Counted from the stretch's first letter, positions 25,920 through 33,867 are shown. The stretch is 51,083 nt of DNA from CAZTLE01 sp964614415 (GCA_964614415.1 CAZTLE010000004.1:1-51083), one strand, 5' to 3'. Made by a program: numbers and translations. Notes: generated by a model not told the origin, from the sequence alone.

Positions 25920-26411
25920 TTAGTCATCCTGATACCTTACAGGTGGGCGACCGGAATTTCCATAATTAAGGGGTTGAACGTCTTTAATATTCTCATACCC
26001 TATGATGTTCCCAGTGTCGTCGCGTATAATACGTGTTGCAACCAGGAAGACAGCTGTTTTGGCCGGTTGGCCAACAGTTTCTACCTTGGCCCCTAGGTAA
26101 ATTCGCACGGCTAATTCTTCCGGGTTAGATTCCAATCCTTTTTCTTGAGAAAGTGATTCCGCGTAGCACAGATAGTGTTTTATGTTGTCTACAGTGAAGA
26201 CAAACTCACGATTATCTATGATTCCCAGTTCAGTATTGATTACATCATATTGTGCACCCGGGGCAGTGTAATTGGCCTCATAGAGTTCTCCGTCTGCAAC
26301 AGAAATTAGCCCTGCTGGGTTTCCACTTGCCGCATAGCGTGTACAATCACAGGAGGCAAAGATTACTGCGAGCAGGCAAAGACCTGCAAATTTTTTTAAT
26401 AGCGTTTTCAT
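25920..26411 (-). CDS. Lipoprotein, duplicated family copy B
   Basis: The 163-residue protein has a lipoprotein signal (LCLLAVIFASC). Its C-terminal domain repeats the motifs of the neighbouring copy: DNIKHYLCYA, LAVRIYLGAK, TAVFLVAT and LNYGNSGRPPVRY. It uses a lipobox where the other copy has an uncleaved-looking helix, so the two differ in how they are anchored. It is on the same strand as the LytS/LytTR genes, with a 229-base gap that contains the duplicated leader. Function unknown. Confidence 0.82.
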   Translation of the reverse strand: MKTLLKKFAGLCLLAVIFASCDCTRYAASGNPAGLISVADGELYEANYTAPGAQYDVINTELGIIDNREFVFTVDNIKHYLCYAESLSQEKGLESNPEELAVRIYLGAKVETVGQPAKTAVFLVATRIIRDDTGNIIGYENIKDVQPLNYGNSGRPPVRYQDD

Positions 26412-26583
26412 AATTCAAATGTTTTAAGTTAAAGATGCGTGTTGATGTGTATTAAACATCGTCCCAAAGGTGAGCGGCCTGCATGGCATCTAAAAACCCA
26501 ATATTATGAGCGGTTGGTTTAAATCGGTAATCGGTAGGTATGAAGCCGGGATCTGAAGTTGCGGGAGGGCGAAAAATGCAATA
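26408..26583. repeat. Duplicated ~175-bp leader, copy B
   Basis: Counterpart of 25687-25863, directly upstream of the 25920-26411 gene. Read on the minus strand both copies contain an open frame ending in AAHLW plus three residues and a stop, but it lacks a start codon in copy A, and the codon differences in the aligned 3' part that I translated all change the amino acid. The segment therefore looks non-coding, or like a decayed gene end. Confidence 0.85.
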
Positions 26584-26620
26584 TTCCCTGTTACGGAGAC
26601 TTAAGTTTATTTAAAATAGG

Positions 26621-27568
26621 TTAATCTTTTATCCCCAAATAGTTTCTATCAATATAATTCCACATGTGTAATGCCTTGGGGTCTTTGGAGTCTCTCTCAT
26701 ATTCACGAAGGGTCCCCATCCTCGAGAACAAAGGAAAACCGTCTACATCAGGATCAACAAAAGTCCGTAGGATATCTACTGCCCATTTCTTGGGATTAAG
26801 CGGGTGAATTTTTTTGACTTCGGCCTTGTGATTTAGTTCGATGAGAGCACCACTGGGGATGTGTTCCGGTAGCTGAAAACCGTTTTCGGCAAGTTTGGGT
26901 AGCAGGGAGTTCCATTGAGAGGCGCTGTGACTTAATAAGGATCGTTTAACGATCGTGTTATCCGGCCACATAAAGATACAGGCCCGGGTTATCCTGTGAT
27001 CCTCTTTGATCATTTTTAATTCCTCCAGAAACCCTTTTGTTTCCCCGGGAATAATGAGTACAGTCCCGGCACAATGGCATAGATCCTTAAAAACATCTCT
27101 CCAGTCTATGGTGTCCCCGGGAATTTCGCGAATAACGTAGGCCCGTCGAACCACGTCATCGTATTGGAAATCCTGCTGCCCCAATACCACCACCGGAAAC
27201 TCTCTGCTAAGGTCATGAATGAGCGCCTTAAACAAACTCATGTGGACTGTGCTGTGTACATGAGGCACGTGATGAGGCCGGGAAAGTTTACCGGCTTGCG
27301 ACTGATCAAAGGAGCGACTTATCACCACATACGATTTATTCTCCCTCATAGCCTTAAGTCGAATTTGGGTTTGGTATAATCGCCTCCTATGTGGAATGTC
27401 CAGGCTATACCACAGATACCAATGTATTCCGAGTATCGCGATGTGCACAAAAAAATACATCCAGGGTTCAGCATTGAAATAATTCAACACGAAATAAGCG
27501 ATGATGAAAGGCAGGAGCTTTCGAGCCCAAAATAGTAGATGATAGAATAAGGGTAATCGTACTTTCAT
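26621..27568 (-). CDS. Two-helix membrane protein with Rossmann/SLOG- or TIR-like domain
   Basis: The 315-residue protein begins with two transmembrane helices (about 9-55), followed by a basic stretch and a soluble alpha/beta domain. Its pattern FPVVVLGQ ... YVIREIPGDTIDWRDVFKDL ... AGTVLIIPGETKGFLEEL resembles Rossmannoid nucleotide-binding modules of the SLOG/TIR-like kind (Trp-x-x-Val-helix, then hydrophobic strand and G-E-T-x-G-x-x-E-E). The family call is inference. It has its own upstream region and is divergent from an M20 peptidase. Possible roles are nucleotide sensing or a membrane effector; no clear partner is adjacent. Confidence 0.75.
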   Translation of the reverse strand: MKVRLPLFYHLLFWARKLLPFIIAYFVLNYFNAEPWMYFFVHIAILGIHWYLWYSLDIPHRRRLYQTQIRLKAMRENKSYVVISRSFDQSQAGKLSRPHHVPHVHSTVHMSLFKALIHDLSREFPVVVLGQQDFQYDDVVRRAYVIREIPGDTIDWRDVFKDLCHCAGTVLIIPGETKGFLEELKMIKEDHRITRACIFMWPDNTIVKRSLLSHSASQWNSLLPKLAENGFQLPEHIPSGALIELNHKAEVKKIHPLNPKKWAVDILRTFVDPDVDGFPLFSRMGTLREYERDSKDPKALHMWNYIDRNYLGIKD

Positions 27569-27671
27569 GAATGGTCTGGTCGATTCTTAAGCGGAGGGGA
27601 GATTTTAAAGATAGGTAAATTTTGAGCTTGTTTTGTTATCTTGATATTCGTTAACCTTAGTCCTTTTCACT

Positions 27672-28970
27672 ATGACGCGCATTTTCTGTTTTCTGTTTTT
27701 GATCTTTCCAACGATTTTGGTTTCCGGACAATCCGTTAACCGCACCGAGAAGAAGATCCTAAAAACCATTGAAGCCAACAATGACGAAGCCCTCAAGTTT
27801 CTTGAGGACGTAATTAACATCAACAGTGGTACGCTTAATAAAGAAGGTGTTAGAGAGGTAGGTGATGTGTTTTCCAAAGCATTTGATGCCATTGGCTTCA
27901 ACACGCGCTGGATAGATATGCCTGCGGAAATGAACAGGGCCGGACACCTCTTCGCAGAAACCGAAGGTGACAAAGGGAAGCGATTACTGCTTATTGGTCA
28001 CCTGGACACTGTGTTCGAACCGGACAGCCCGTTCCAAACCTTTAAGAAGATCAACGACAGTATTGCCCATGCTCCCGGAGGCAATGATATGAAGGGCGGT
28101 AATGTCATCGTACTGTACGCCCTGAAGGCACTGTATGAAAACAGATTATTGGATGACGCACAAATCACTGTGGCTTTTACCGGAGACGAAGAAAGCACCG
28201 GAAAACCATTGGATATAAGTAGAAAAGATTTGATAGATGCTGCGAAACGCAGTGATATTGCTCTCGGATTTGAGACCTCCACGGGGTTTGATAACGCGAC
28301 TGTGGCCCGGCGCGGGGCGAGTGGTTGGTCTGTTTCGGTAACGGGAAAGCGGGCGCATTCGTCCGGTGTATTCAGTGAGAATGTAGGAGCGGGTGCTATT
28401 TTTGAATTGTCCCGTATACTCAATGCATTTTATGAAGAGGTACGCGGCGAGGAGTACCTTACCTTTAATCCCGGAGTGATTCTGGGTGGAACATTTGTGG
28501 ATTTCGACAAGGCGACAAGTTCCGGAACGGCCTTCGGAAAGAGCAATGTGGTATCTCAAACAGCCACGGTGTATGGCGGACTGCGATTTATTTCTGAAGA
28601 GCAAAAAGAAGCGGCAAGAGCCAAGATGAGAGCTATTGTTGCAGATAACCTGCCCCATACTTCGGCAACAATTGAGTTTGTAGACAGTTATCCGGCCATG
28701 CAACCTACCGAAGCGAACAAGGAGCTACTTGGAAAACTGAATCAGGTTAGTTTGGATCTGGGTGAAGGTGGAGTGGAAGCCTATGATCCCAGCAAACGCG
28801 GCGCGGCGGATGTCTCGTTCGTGGCGCAATACGTAGCCTGTCTGGATGGACTGGGTACCATGGGTACGGGTGCACATACGCCCCAGGAGACGGTAAATCT
28901 CAACACGTTTGAAGCCCTTACCAAAAGGACGGCTATTCTAATCTATCGGTTAATCAATGAGCGAAGGTAG
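27672..28970 (+). CDS. Secreted M20 family metallopeptidase (carboxypeptidase G2-like)
   Basis: The 432-residue enzyme has a signal peptide (MTRIFCFLFLIFPTILVSG) and complete M20 di-zinc motifs: LIGHLDTVF (His, catalytic Asp), PGGNDMKGGN (bridging Asp), TGDEESTG (catalytic Glu-Glu), an ETS motif near 200 and a final GTGAHTPQE histidine. A dimerisation/lid domain with VTGKRAHSSG lies between. It is likely a periplasmic exopeptidase or amidohydrolase of the carboxypeptidase G2 group; substrate unknown. It ends seven bases before a convergent small gene. Confidence 0.93.
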   Translation: MTRIFCFLFLIFPTILVSGQSVNRTEKKILKTIEANNDEALKFLEDVININSGTLNKEGVREVGDVFSKAFDAIGFNTRWIDMPAEMNRAGHLFAETEGDKGKRLLLIGHLDTVFEPDSPFQTFKKINDSIAHAPGGNDMKGGNVIVLYALKALYENRLLDDAQITVAFTGDEESTGKPLDISRKDLIDAAKRSDIALGFETSTGFDNATVARRGASGWSVSVTGKRAHSSGVFSENVGAGAIFELSRILNAFYEEVRGEEYLTFNPGVILGGTFVDFDKATSSGTAFGKSNVVSQTATVYGGLRFISEEQKEAARAKMRAIVADNLPHTSATIEFVDSYPAMQPTEANKELLGKLNQVSLDLGEGGVEAYDPSKRGAADVSFVAQYVACLDGLGTMGTGAHTPQETVNLNTFEALTKRTAILIYRLINERR

Positions 28971-28977
28971 TATGCGG

Positions 28978-29208
28978 TTACCATCCTAATGCAATTACGG
29001 TTCCCATGAATATAATTGCTATGATCCTGTTATTGAACTGATGCGCATGGATATCGAAATGATCGTCTGAATCCTTTGGGCCGAAGATGTATTCTTTGTA
29101 TGTAAACTTAGGCTTGTTGAATATCGTTCTCCAGGTCGTACCATATATCCAACGCAGGGTCCCTCCTATATAATTGAATATAAGATATCCAAGCTCCTTG
29201 GTTACCAT
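28978..29208 (-). CDS. Small conserved flavobacterial membrane protein
   Basis: The 76-residue protein has an amphipathic aromatic N-terminus (LGYLIFNYIGGTLRWIYGTTW), a KPKFTYKEYIFGP motif, and a C-terminal TM helix (NNRIIAIIFMGTVIALGW). I recall small Flavobacteriaceae proteins with a similar KFTYKEY-FGP and HQFNNRII pattern, but no function. It lies 54 bases downstream of a lipoprotein gene on the same strand. Confidence 0.72.
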   Translation of the reverse strand: MVTKELGYLIFNYIGGTLRWIYGTTWRTIFNKPKFTYKEYIFGPKDSDDHFDIHAHQFNNRIIAIIFMGTVIALGW

Positions 29209-29262
29209 TCCTGTTGTGGAGTGAAATTACGAATTAAAACTTCCGGCTAACGTTCAAATGAC

Positions 29263-29742
29263 CTACTGCTCCCTGGTGTATACCGCGTCAATAGTAGAAC
29301 CTCCCTGACCAAAGGTGATATCCAACAAGGTTAGCTGATCACCGTTCAGAATAATAGTTCCGGTGGTGGTCTGTCCGGCCTGGACCAGCGTAAGCTGATC
29401 TCCGGCAAGCGTCCAGGTCCCGTCAAAAGTTACCGGGGTACACGCTATGGCGGTTTCTACCAGAGGGATTAGCACAAAACTAGGGCTATTGGTAAGGTTT
29501 CCGTCTGCGAAGAATATCACTTCCGAATCCAGCACACAAGGCTCTTCCACGTGTAGGCTGGTGTTGGCATCTCCGTCATTATCCAGATCAAGTGCAACGC
29601 TGGAATTTAATTCTACAAGCCGCCAAACACCAACAAGGGGAGAGGTGGTATCGGCAGGTTCGGTACTGTCGTCATTGTTGTTACAGCCAACTGTAGCAAG
29701 GAGCATCAGTAAGGCTGTGCATGTGGCAAATAACTTTTTCAT
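29263..29742 (-). CDS. Lipocalin-like lipoprotein
   Basis: The ATG at 29742 gives a 159-residue lipoprotein with lipobox Val-Gly-Cys (LLATVGCNNNDD) and an acidic linker. The mature part begins LVGVWRLVELNSS and continues with FFADGNL, FDGTWTLAGDQLTLV and TIILNGDQLTLLDI, the strand pattern of flavobacterial lipocalin-like lipoproteins. The open frame reaches further upstream to 29829, overlapping the DUF2071 gene, but those residues do not form a signal. Probably anchored in the outer membrane; ligand unknown. Confidence 0.85.
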   Translation of the reverse strand: MKKLFATCTALLMLLATVGCNNNDDSTEPADTTSPLVGVWRLVELNSSVALDLDNDGDANTSLHVEEPCVLDSEVIFFADGNLTNSPSFVLIPLVETAIACTPVTFDGTWTLAGDQLTLVQAGQTTTGTIILNGDQLTLLDITFGQGGSTIDAVYTREQ

Positions 29743-29806
29743 AACATCATCTTTGTAAACAATGCATGAAAATACTACTTTTTTTGTTGATGTCCTGATG
29801 AGGGGT

Positions 29807-30538
29807 TTAATTATGGATACGCTGATCAACCTTTAAAGTTCTCTTTGTTTCCACAGTGATTTGCGATCCTTCGGCCAGCATGACAGAAACAGGTCGGGCA
29901 GAAGACAGAAAGCCAAATTCATTACCATAGAGAGCACCGAAGTCGGCATCAATAGCATAATCGGTCACCGTATAGGCTTCCCATTTGGGATGAGTCACTT
30001 CGTATTCGTTGGTTTTGGCATCACTTACTTTGGCGTAGCCCCAATAGTGTTCGGTGATGAATTCGGTTTCGCTGTTGGGGGGTATGGGATCTGAGTCAAT
30101 ATTTGCCTTGATCGCAATGGAATGCCATTTATTGTTGTACTTCCATTTGTATTCTACCGTTCTGCCGTCTTCGTTTTCTTCCCAGCGGTGGGTCATGGGC
30201 ATGGTTTGGTAGTGTTCCTTGTACACGGTATTGGCTACAAAGGTGAGCGCTCTTTTCGGAACAATTTCTTTAATAAATACCACTCCACGTTTCCATGCTC
30301 CATCCTCGAAACGTTTCACATAAAAACGCAAATTGACTTCTTCAAAATTTACATGGAAGGGGATTTTGATCCCCAGGAGTTTGGTGTTTTGAAACATGAA
30401 ACCCACCAGGCTCACGTAGCAGTTTCCGTTCCACAGATCGAGCTCGGTTCCGGCAGGTACATAGGGTTGTAAGATACCAGGATCAACGGTATAATTCGCA
30501 AGGGCCAGTTTTCTCCATTCCGCTTTAAGGAAGCTCAT
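29807..30538 (-). CDS. DUF2071 (YqjF-like) family protein
   Basis: The 243-residue cytoplasmic protein starts MSFLKAEWRKLALANYTVDP and has the DUF2071 hallmarks: PYVPAGTELDLWNGNCYVSLVGFMF, FEEVNLRFYV and RGVVFIKEIVPKRA, and late in the protein ITEHYWGYAK and VSVMLAEGS. Its biochemical role is not known to me. The ATG at 30538 is preferred to a GTG four codons upstream. A 34-bp copy of its 5' end is found again at 30728-30761. Confidence 0.9.
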   Translation of the reverse strand: MSFLKAEWRKLALANYTVDPGILQPYVPAGTELDLWNGNCYVSLVGFMFQNTKLLGIKIPFHVNFEEVNLRFYVKRFEDGAWKRGVVFIKEIVPKRALTFVANTVYKEHYQTMPMTHRWEENEDGRTVEYKWKYNNKWHSIAIKANIDSDPIPPNSETEFITEHYWGYAKVSDAKTNEYEVTHPKWEAYTVTDYAIDADFGALYGNEFGFLSSARPVSVMLAEGSQITVETKRTLKVDQRIHN

Positions 30539-30621
30539 GTTGTGATCCACTTTTTTCTATTACAAAGATACGGGACAATGAGGCGCAACCATTAGAGTTT
30601 TGAGTTTTAAATGCTAAGTTT

Positions 30622-30723
<102 letters not shown>

Positions 30724-30727
30724 AGCG

Positions 30728-30761
30728 CCAGTTTTCTCCATTTCGCTTTGAGGAAGCTCTT
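30728..30761. repeat. Partial duplicate of the DUF2071 gene 5' end
   Basis: About 30 of 34 bases match 30505-30538, the first codons of the DUF2071 gene (GCCAGTTTTCTCCATT..., AGGAAGCTC). The copy ends exactly where the small gene at 30760-31062 stops. Confidence 0.8.
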
Positions 30762-31062
30762 AGTCATTCTTCAAATAGTTTTTCAGGCACATTGGGCAAA
30801 CTGGAGAAAGGGCATTCAACATTGCTTCAACCTTCTTTCGATTCCTTTGAAAATCAATTTCCGAGCTATTAATTCCAATTTCATTAAGTAGTTTGGGGTC
30901 TACTGTGTAAATTCCATTGACAAGCCCTGCTTTATCCTTTACTTTAACCTTAATTACTTCAGAATTAAGGCACTTTTCATTGCGATTTGCCTTATCTGCA
31001 TGATATTTAGATACAAAGGCCGTTACCTTTCCTCCATGATACTTACATTCAACGTACCCCAT
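30760..31062 (-). CDS. Small cysteine-containing hypothetical protein in a repeat-flanked cassette
   Basis: The 100-residue protein is not recognised. It starts MGYVECKYHGGKVTAF and has a C-terminal CPMC motif (SPVCPMCLKNYLKND) that, with Cys6 and Cys31, could bind zinc. It is more A/T-rich than the genes around it. A 75-100-bp direct repeat lies on each side (30622-30723 and 31086-31160), and the copy of the DUF2071 start touches its stop codon. That suggests insertion as a cassette between repeats. Expression is uncertain. Confidence 0.65.
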   Translation of the reverse strand: MGYVECKYHGGKVTAFVSKYHADKANRNEKCLNSEVIKVKVKDKAGLVNGIYTVDPKLLNEIGINSSEIDFQRNRKKVEAMLNALSPVCPMCLKNYLKND

Positions 31063-31085
31063 TGTTTAATGTTAAAGTCTGCATT

Positions 31086-31160
31086 TAAGTTATCCTAACT
31101 CCTGACTTCAGTCTTCCAGCTTCTGACCTCCGACTTCGATACATCAGACTTCGTCTGACA
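31086..31160. repeat. Intergenic repeat copy 2
   Basis: Second copy of the 30622-30723 repeat, without the expanded heptamers. Its terminal hairpin is TCAGAC-TTC-GTCTGA: stem conserved, one loop base changed. Confidence 0.85.
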
Positions 31161-31246
31161 CTCAGTCATCGGTTTTCCAGCTCCTAATCTCAACTCCCTC
31201 AAAATCTCCATAAACCAATATTTATGATACAGCAGTATCCTCTCTG

Positions 31247-31627
31247 TCATTTCGATAACAACGCCAGCGCCTTTTGGTGGTTCACTGTTTCGTTCGGGTC
31301 CGCGATGGCAATCTTATACATGCCCGCTTGCTTGCATAGATCCGTTATCGTGCTTTTCTCGATTTCCCGCAAGGGCGTATTATTTTCAGTTCGGGGATGA
31401 ACGGCGACATCCCGACGAGGGTAAAATGTCTTCCTGCCGTAAAGGGTGTCAAGTAATTCCAGCAATAAGGAATAGGCCACTGTGAATTCTCCAATTAAGA
31501 GCTCGTTTCGGGAAAAGGGCGGTTCAGCAACTTTTTTGACCGACTTATTGGTAGAAAGATCGACGAGTTCCATTTCATTTATACCAATTCGCAAGAGAAG
31601 CTTCTTTGACTTGAATAGTTTTATCAT
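31247..31627 (-). CDS. Short MreB N-lobe-like protein
   Basis: The protein has 126 residues (MIKLFKSKKLLLRIGINEM). Its middle fits the MreB subdomain IA: FSRNELLIGEFTVAYSLLLEL aligns with KDGVIADFxVTExML, DVAVHPRTENNTPLREIE with VLVCVPVGATQVERRAIR, and CKQAGMYKIAIADP with AxGAREVFLIEEP. The phosphate-binding DxGT loop is not recognisable, and everything after the first third of MreB is absent. So it would be an actin-fold fragment without nucleotide binding, perhaps a modulator of a full MreB. The resemblance is by eye and moderate. Confidence 0.6.
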   Translation of the reverse strand: MIKLFKSKKLLLRIGINEMELVDLSTNKSVKKVAEPPFSRNELLIGEFTVAYSLLLELLDTLYGRKTFYPRRDVAVHPRTENNTPLREIEKSTITDLCKQAGMYKIAIADPNETVNHQKALALLSK

Positions 31628-31671
31628 TTTTTAAAAATTCGATTTTGGATGTTAAGTTTTCCGTCGTTCTT

Positions 31672-31697
31672 CCTCATGCCTCATGCCTCATGCCTCA
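31672..31697. repeat. Heptamer tract CCTCATG x3 at the hydroxylase stop
   Basis: Three perfect CCTCATG units plus a partial one. On the minus strand the repeat supplies the last codons and the TGA stop of the hydroxylase gene, which therefore ends inside the tract. Confidence 0.85.
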
Positions 31698-32226
31698 CCC
31701 CCTCAAAAACCTCCTTCAACCAATCATTCACCAGACAATCTATGATTAGATGCACTCTCGGTTGTTCACTTCGATTATGAACTTCATGTGTAATGTGAAA
31801 ATTGCAATACCAGCACTCTCCTGTATTCATTTGGACCGGCTCTCCGTCCAGGAGTATCTCCACCTGATCGTTGGTTTCTATGGGAATATGGAGCCGTACC
31901 TTGCCATGCTCAAAACTGTAGCCAATATCGCGGTGGGGTTTAATGCTGGCACCGGCATCCAGGGTATGCACTCGAAACGTTTCTTTGTCGCATTCAAAAG
32001 AGTCGTGTATGGATAACAGGTAGGGGCACTTTTTTAAGGCTTCGTTTGGAAGAAAATGTATCGGTCCGTCGGGACCACCCGTGGGTTCAATGAAATGCTT
32101 GGACCATAGTGTTTCCAGGGTTACCGACGGATTATAAATGTCATAGTAGTCACCTTTGGAGAATTGAGCAAGCTCTTCTTTAATGGTCGCTACGTCAAAT
32201 GAGAAAGGCAGCTTTAGTGCATTCAT
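31681..32226 (-). CDS. Aspartyl/asparaginyl beta-hydroxylase-like protein
   Basis: The 181-residue protein fits the Asp_Arg_Hydrox family of Fe(II)/2-oxoglutarate oxygenases. The HxD iron motif is in IKPHRDIGYSFEHGKVRLHIPI, the distal histidine in HEVHNRSEQPRVHLIID, and the co-substrate Arg is the one in QPRVHL. No signal peptide is present. Bacterial members hydroxylate proteins, peptides or amino acids; the target here is unknown. Its last residues (GVRHEA) are encoded by a heptamer repeat. It lies 54 bases upstream of the MreB-like gene on the same strand. Confidence 0.88.
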   Translation of the reverse strand: MNALKLPFSFDVATIKEELAQFSKGDYYDIYNPSVTLETLWSKHFIEPTGGPDGPIHFLPNEALKKCPYLLSIHDSFECDKETFRVHTLDAGASIKPHRDIGYSFEHGKVRLHIPIETNDQVEILLDGEPVQMNTGECWYCNFHITHEVHNRSEQPRVHLIIDCLVNDWLKEVFEGVRHEA

Positions 32227-32300
32227 GCCTTCGAAGATCGAATAATGAACTTAGAAACACAAACCATTTGAATTTTTAAGCGATGCGCACGTATTAACCC

Positions 32301-33740
32301 TTATTCATCTTTAATCCATTTAAGACCTCGTAGCCAATTAACTATCCGTTCTTTAATGCTCTCCTCATTTTCAGGGTCAAATCTTGGGGCCGTAATGCCC
32401 TTCAGGTTACTAAATGTTTCTACCTCGTTCAGTACACTGGATTCGTCTTCAATGAGAAGTAATAAAGGTTTAGCTTGCCCGTGAAAGAAACCAAACTCGT
32501 GGGCAAGATTTAAACTAAAGGCTACATTCTTTTCGTCATGATCGGGTTTGGATACAAGTATGATCGCCGCATCCGAACACCACATGTGCGCAGAAACTTC
32601 GTCCAGCGAGGTTCGATTGCTGCCACTGTCAATATTTGCCTCGATGACTTCAATACTATTATCGCTTAGAACGCTTTTGACAACATTGGAAATTGTTTCG
32701 ACATTACCCTTAACAAATCTCCTTGAGAGAAAAACCGATTTCTTTCCTCTTTCCAGCTCGTCCCGAATGGAGGTCATCCTGGGAATGAGCCTCTCCGGAG
32801 GTGTTACTATATAGGAATTTCTGTTTGTGGTATACACCACTTTCTTCGCATTTCGGCCCCGACCCGCCCGGACATCTATGCGCAAACTACCGTCGAGTTC
32901 GTCCAGTATAGCCTTTATTCTTTCAATATTTTTGTCAACGTCGGTTGCTGTAACCTTAACAGGCTCTACCACGGCAATGAGTACGGCATCTCCTGAGATA
33001 ACTCCCCCTCTTTTGAGAAGAGAAGACAGAATATTGAAGTGGGCCTTTTTAATTTTGGCGGTAATTTGAGCAAGAACCCCGGGATCATCTGCATGTTGTA
33101 TTTTAAGATTGACCGCACCTTTTTTTGGAAAGACATATCGAAGTAAACGCTTATCGGTATCGGCTGAAACTACTACTCGATCCAGATCATAAGTATTTGG
33201 ACTAATATTTCCCTTTTGAAGTTGCTTGCCGATTTGTTCCTTCCATCCTTTGAGCTCAATCCATCCATTCTGGACTTGTTTTTTCCGTTGCCATGCAAGG
33301 TGTCTTTCATTTTCTATGTGAAGTTTTTCGCAGGTCAATACCGTAAACCCCTGTTTTTCTATTTCCGATCGTACTTTTTGCACATCGATCTTTGAACCCT
33401 TTACCTCACATATCAAATCCAATGTGTGTTCCGTCCTTGAACTAATCGTAGCACTTTCTGCGAGGGCAATGTTCATCTTGAGTTTGGCAATGGTCTTAAA
33501 GATCTTATTCATTACACCCGCTTCATCCTGATAAGAGCATTCCAATCGTATTAATGTATCTCGTTTGTTCGAGTCAAGCACAGAAACCAAAATATCACCG
33601 ATCCCATTCTCCGTGGGTTCCAACAAATCTACTATGACAGATGTGCCCGATTCGAAAGCCAATGGCGCCCGATTCCACCAGGGAAGCGGAAGGTAGTTTT
33701 CTTTTGTTCCCAATACGATTAGATCCCCAAGGATATACAT
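32301..33740 (-). CDS. ACT-ACT-TIR-like multidomain protein
   Basis: The 479-residue soluble protein has an unusual order. An N-terminal beta-rich segment (1-60) is followed by an ACT-like domain (about 63-135: LIRLECSYQDEAGVMNKIF). After a basic linker comes a second ACT-like domain (about 209-285: NLKIQHADDPGVLAQITAKI). The C-terminal domain (about 333-470) looks like a TIR or nucleotide-binding TIR-like fold: KSVFLSRRF strand, SAHMWCSDAAIILVSKP, NLAHEFGFFHGQAKPLLLLIED with Glu415 where TIR NADases have the catalytic Glu, and a final KGITAPRFD. A small-ligand sensor controlling an NAD- or nucleotide-directed output is the inferred reading. It is divergent from an M20 peptidase. Confidence 0.78.
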   Translation of the reverse strand: MYILGDLIVLGTKENYLPLPWWNRAPLAFESGTSVIVDLLEPTENGIGDILVSVLDSNKRDTLIRLECSYQDEAGVMNKIFKTIAKLKMNIALAESATISSRTEHTLDLICEVKGSKIDVQKVRSEIEKQGFTVLTCEKLHIENERHLAWQRKKQVQNGWIELKGWKEQIGKQLQKGNISPNTYDLDRVVVSADTDKRLLRYVFPKKGAVNLKIQHADDPGVLAQITAKIKKAHFNILSSLLKRGGVISGDAVLIAVVEPVKVTATDVDKNIERIKAILDELDGSLRIDVRAGRGRNAKKVVYTTNRNSYIVTPPERLIPRMTSIRDELERGKKSVFLSRRFVKGNVETISNVVKSVLSDNSIEVIEANIDSGSNRTSLDEVSAHMWCSDAAIILVSKPDHDEKNVAFSLNLAHEFGFFHGQAKPLLLLIEDESSVLNEVETFSNLKGITAPRFDPENEESIKERIVNWLRGLKWIKDE

Positions 33741-33776
33741 AGACTATGTTTTTTTATGATTTTCAGAAAATAAAAA

Positions 33777-33812
33777 CCCACCTCAAAATCCAGTATAGAT
33801 ATATAAGGTGGG
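33777..33812 (-). promoter_or_regulatory. Terminator-like hairpin in the leader of the ACT-TIR gene
   Basis: On the minus strand CCCACCT (33812-33806) pairs with AGGTGGG (33783-33777), followed by TTTTTATTTT. It lies 36 bases upstream of the gene start and downstream of a promoter-like TATCTTAG at about 33822-33829, so it could be an attenuator. Confidence 0.5.
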
Positions 33813-33867
33813 GAGTGGGTCTAAGATACGAAATGTTTCGTTAATCCGCGGGATTACATCACTGCGA

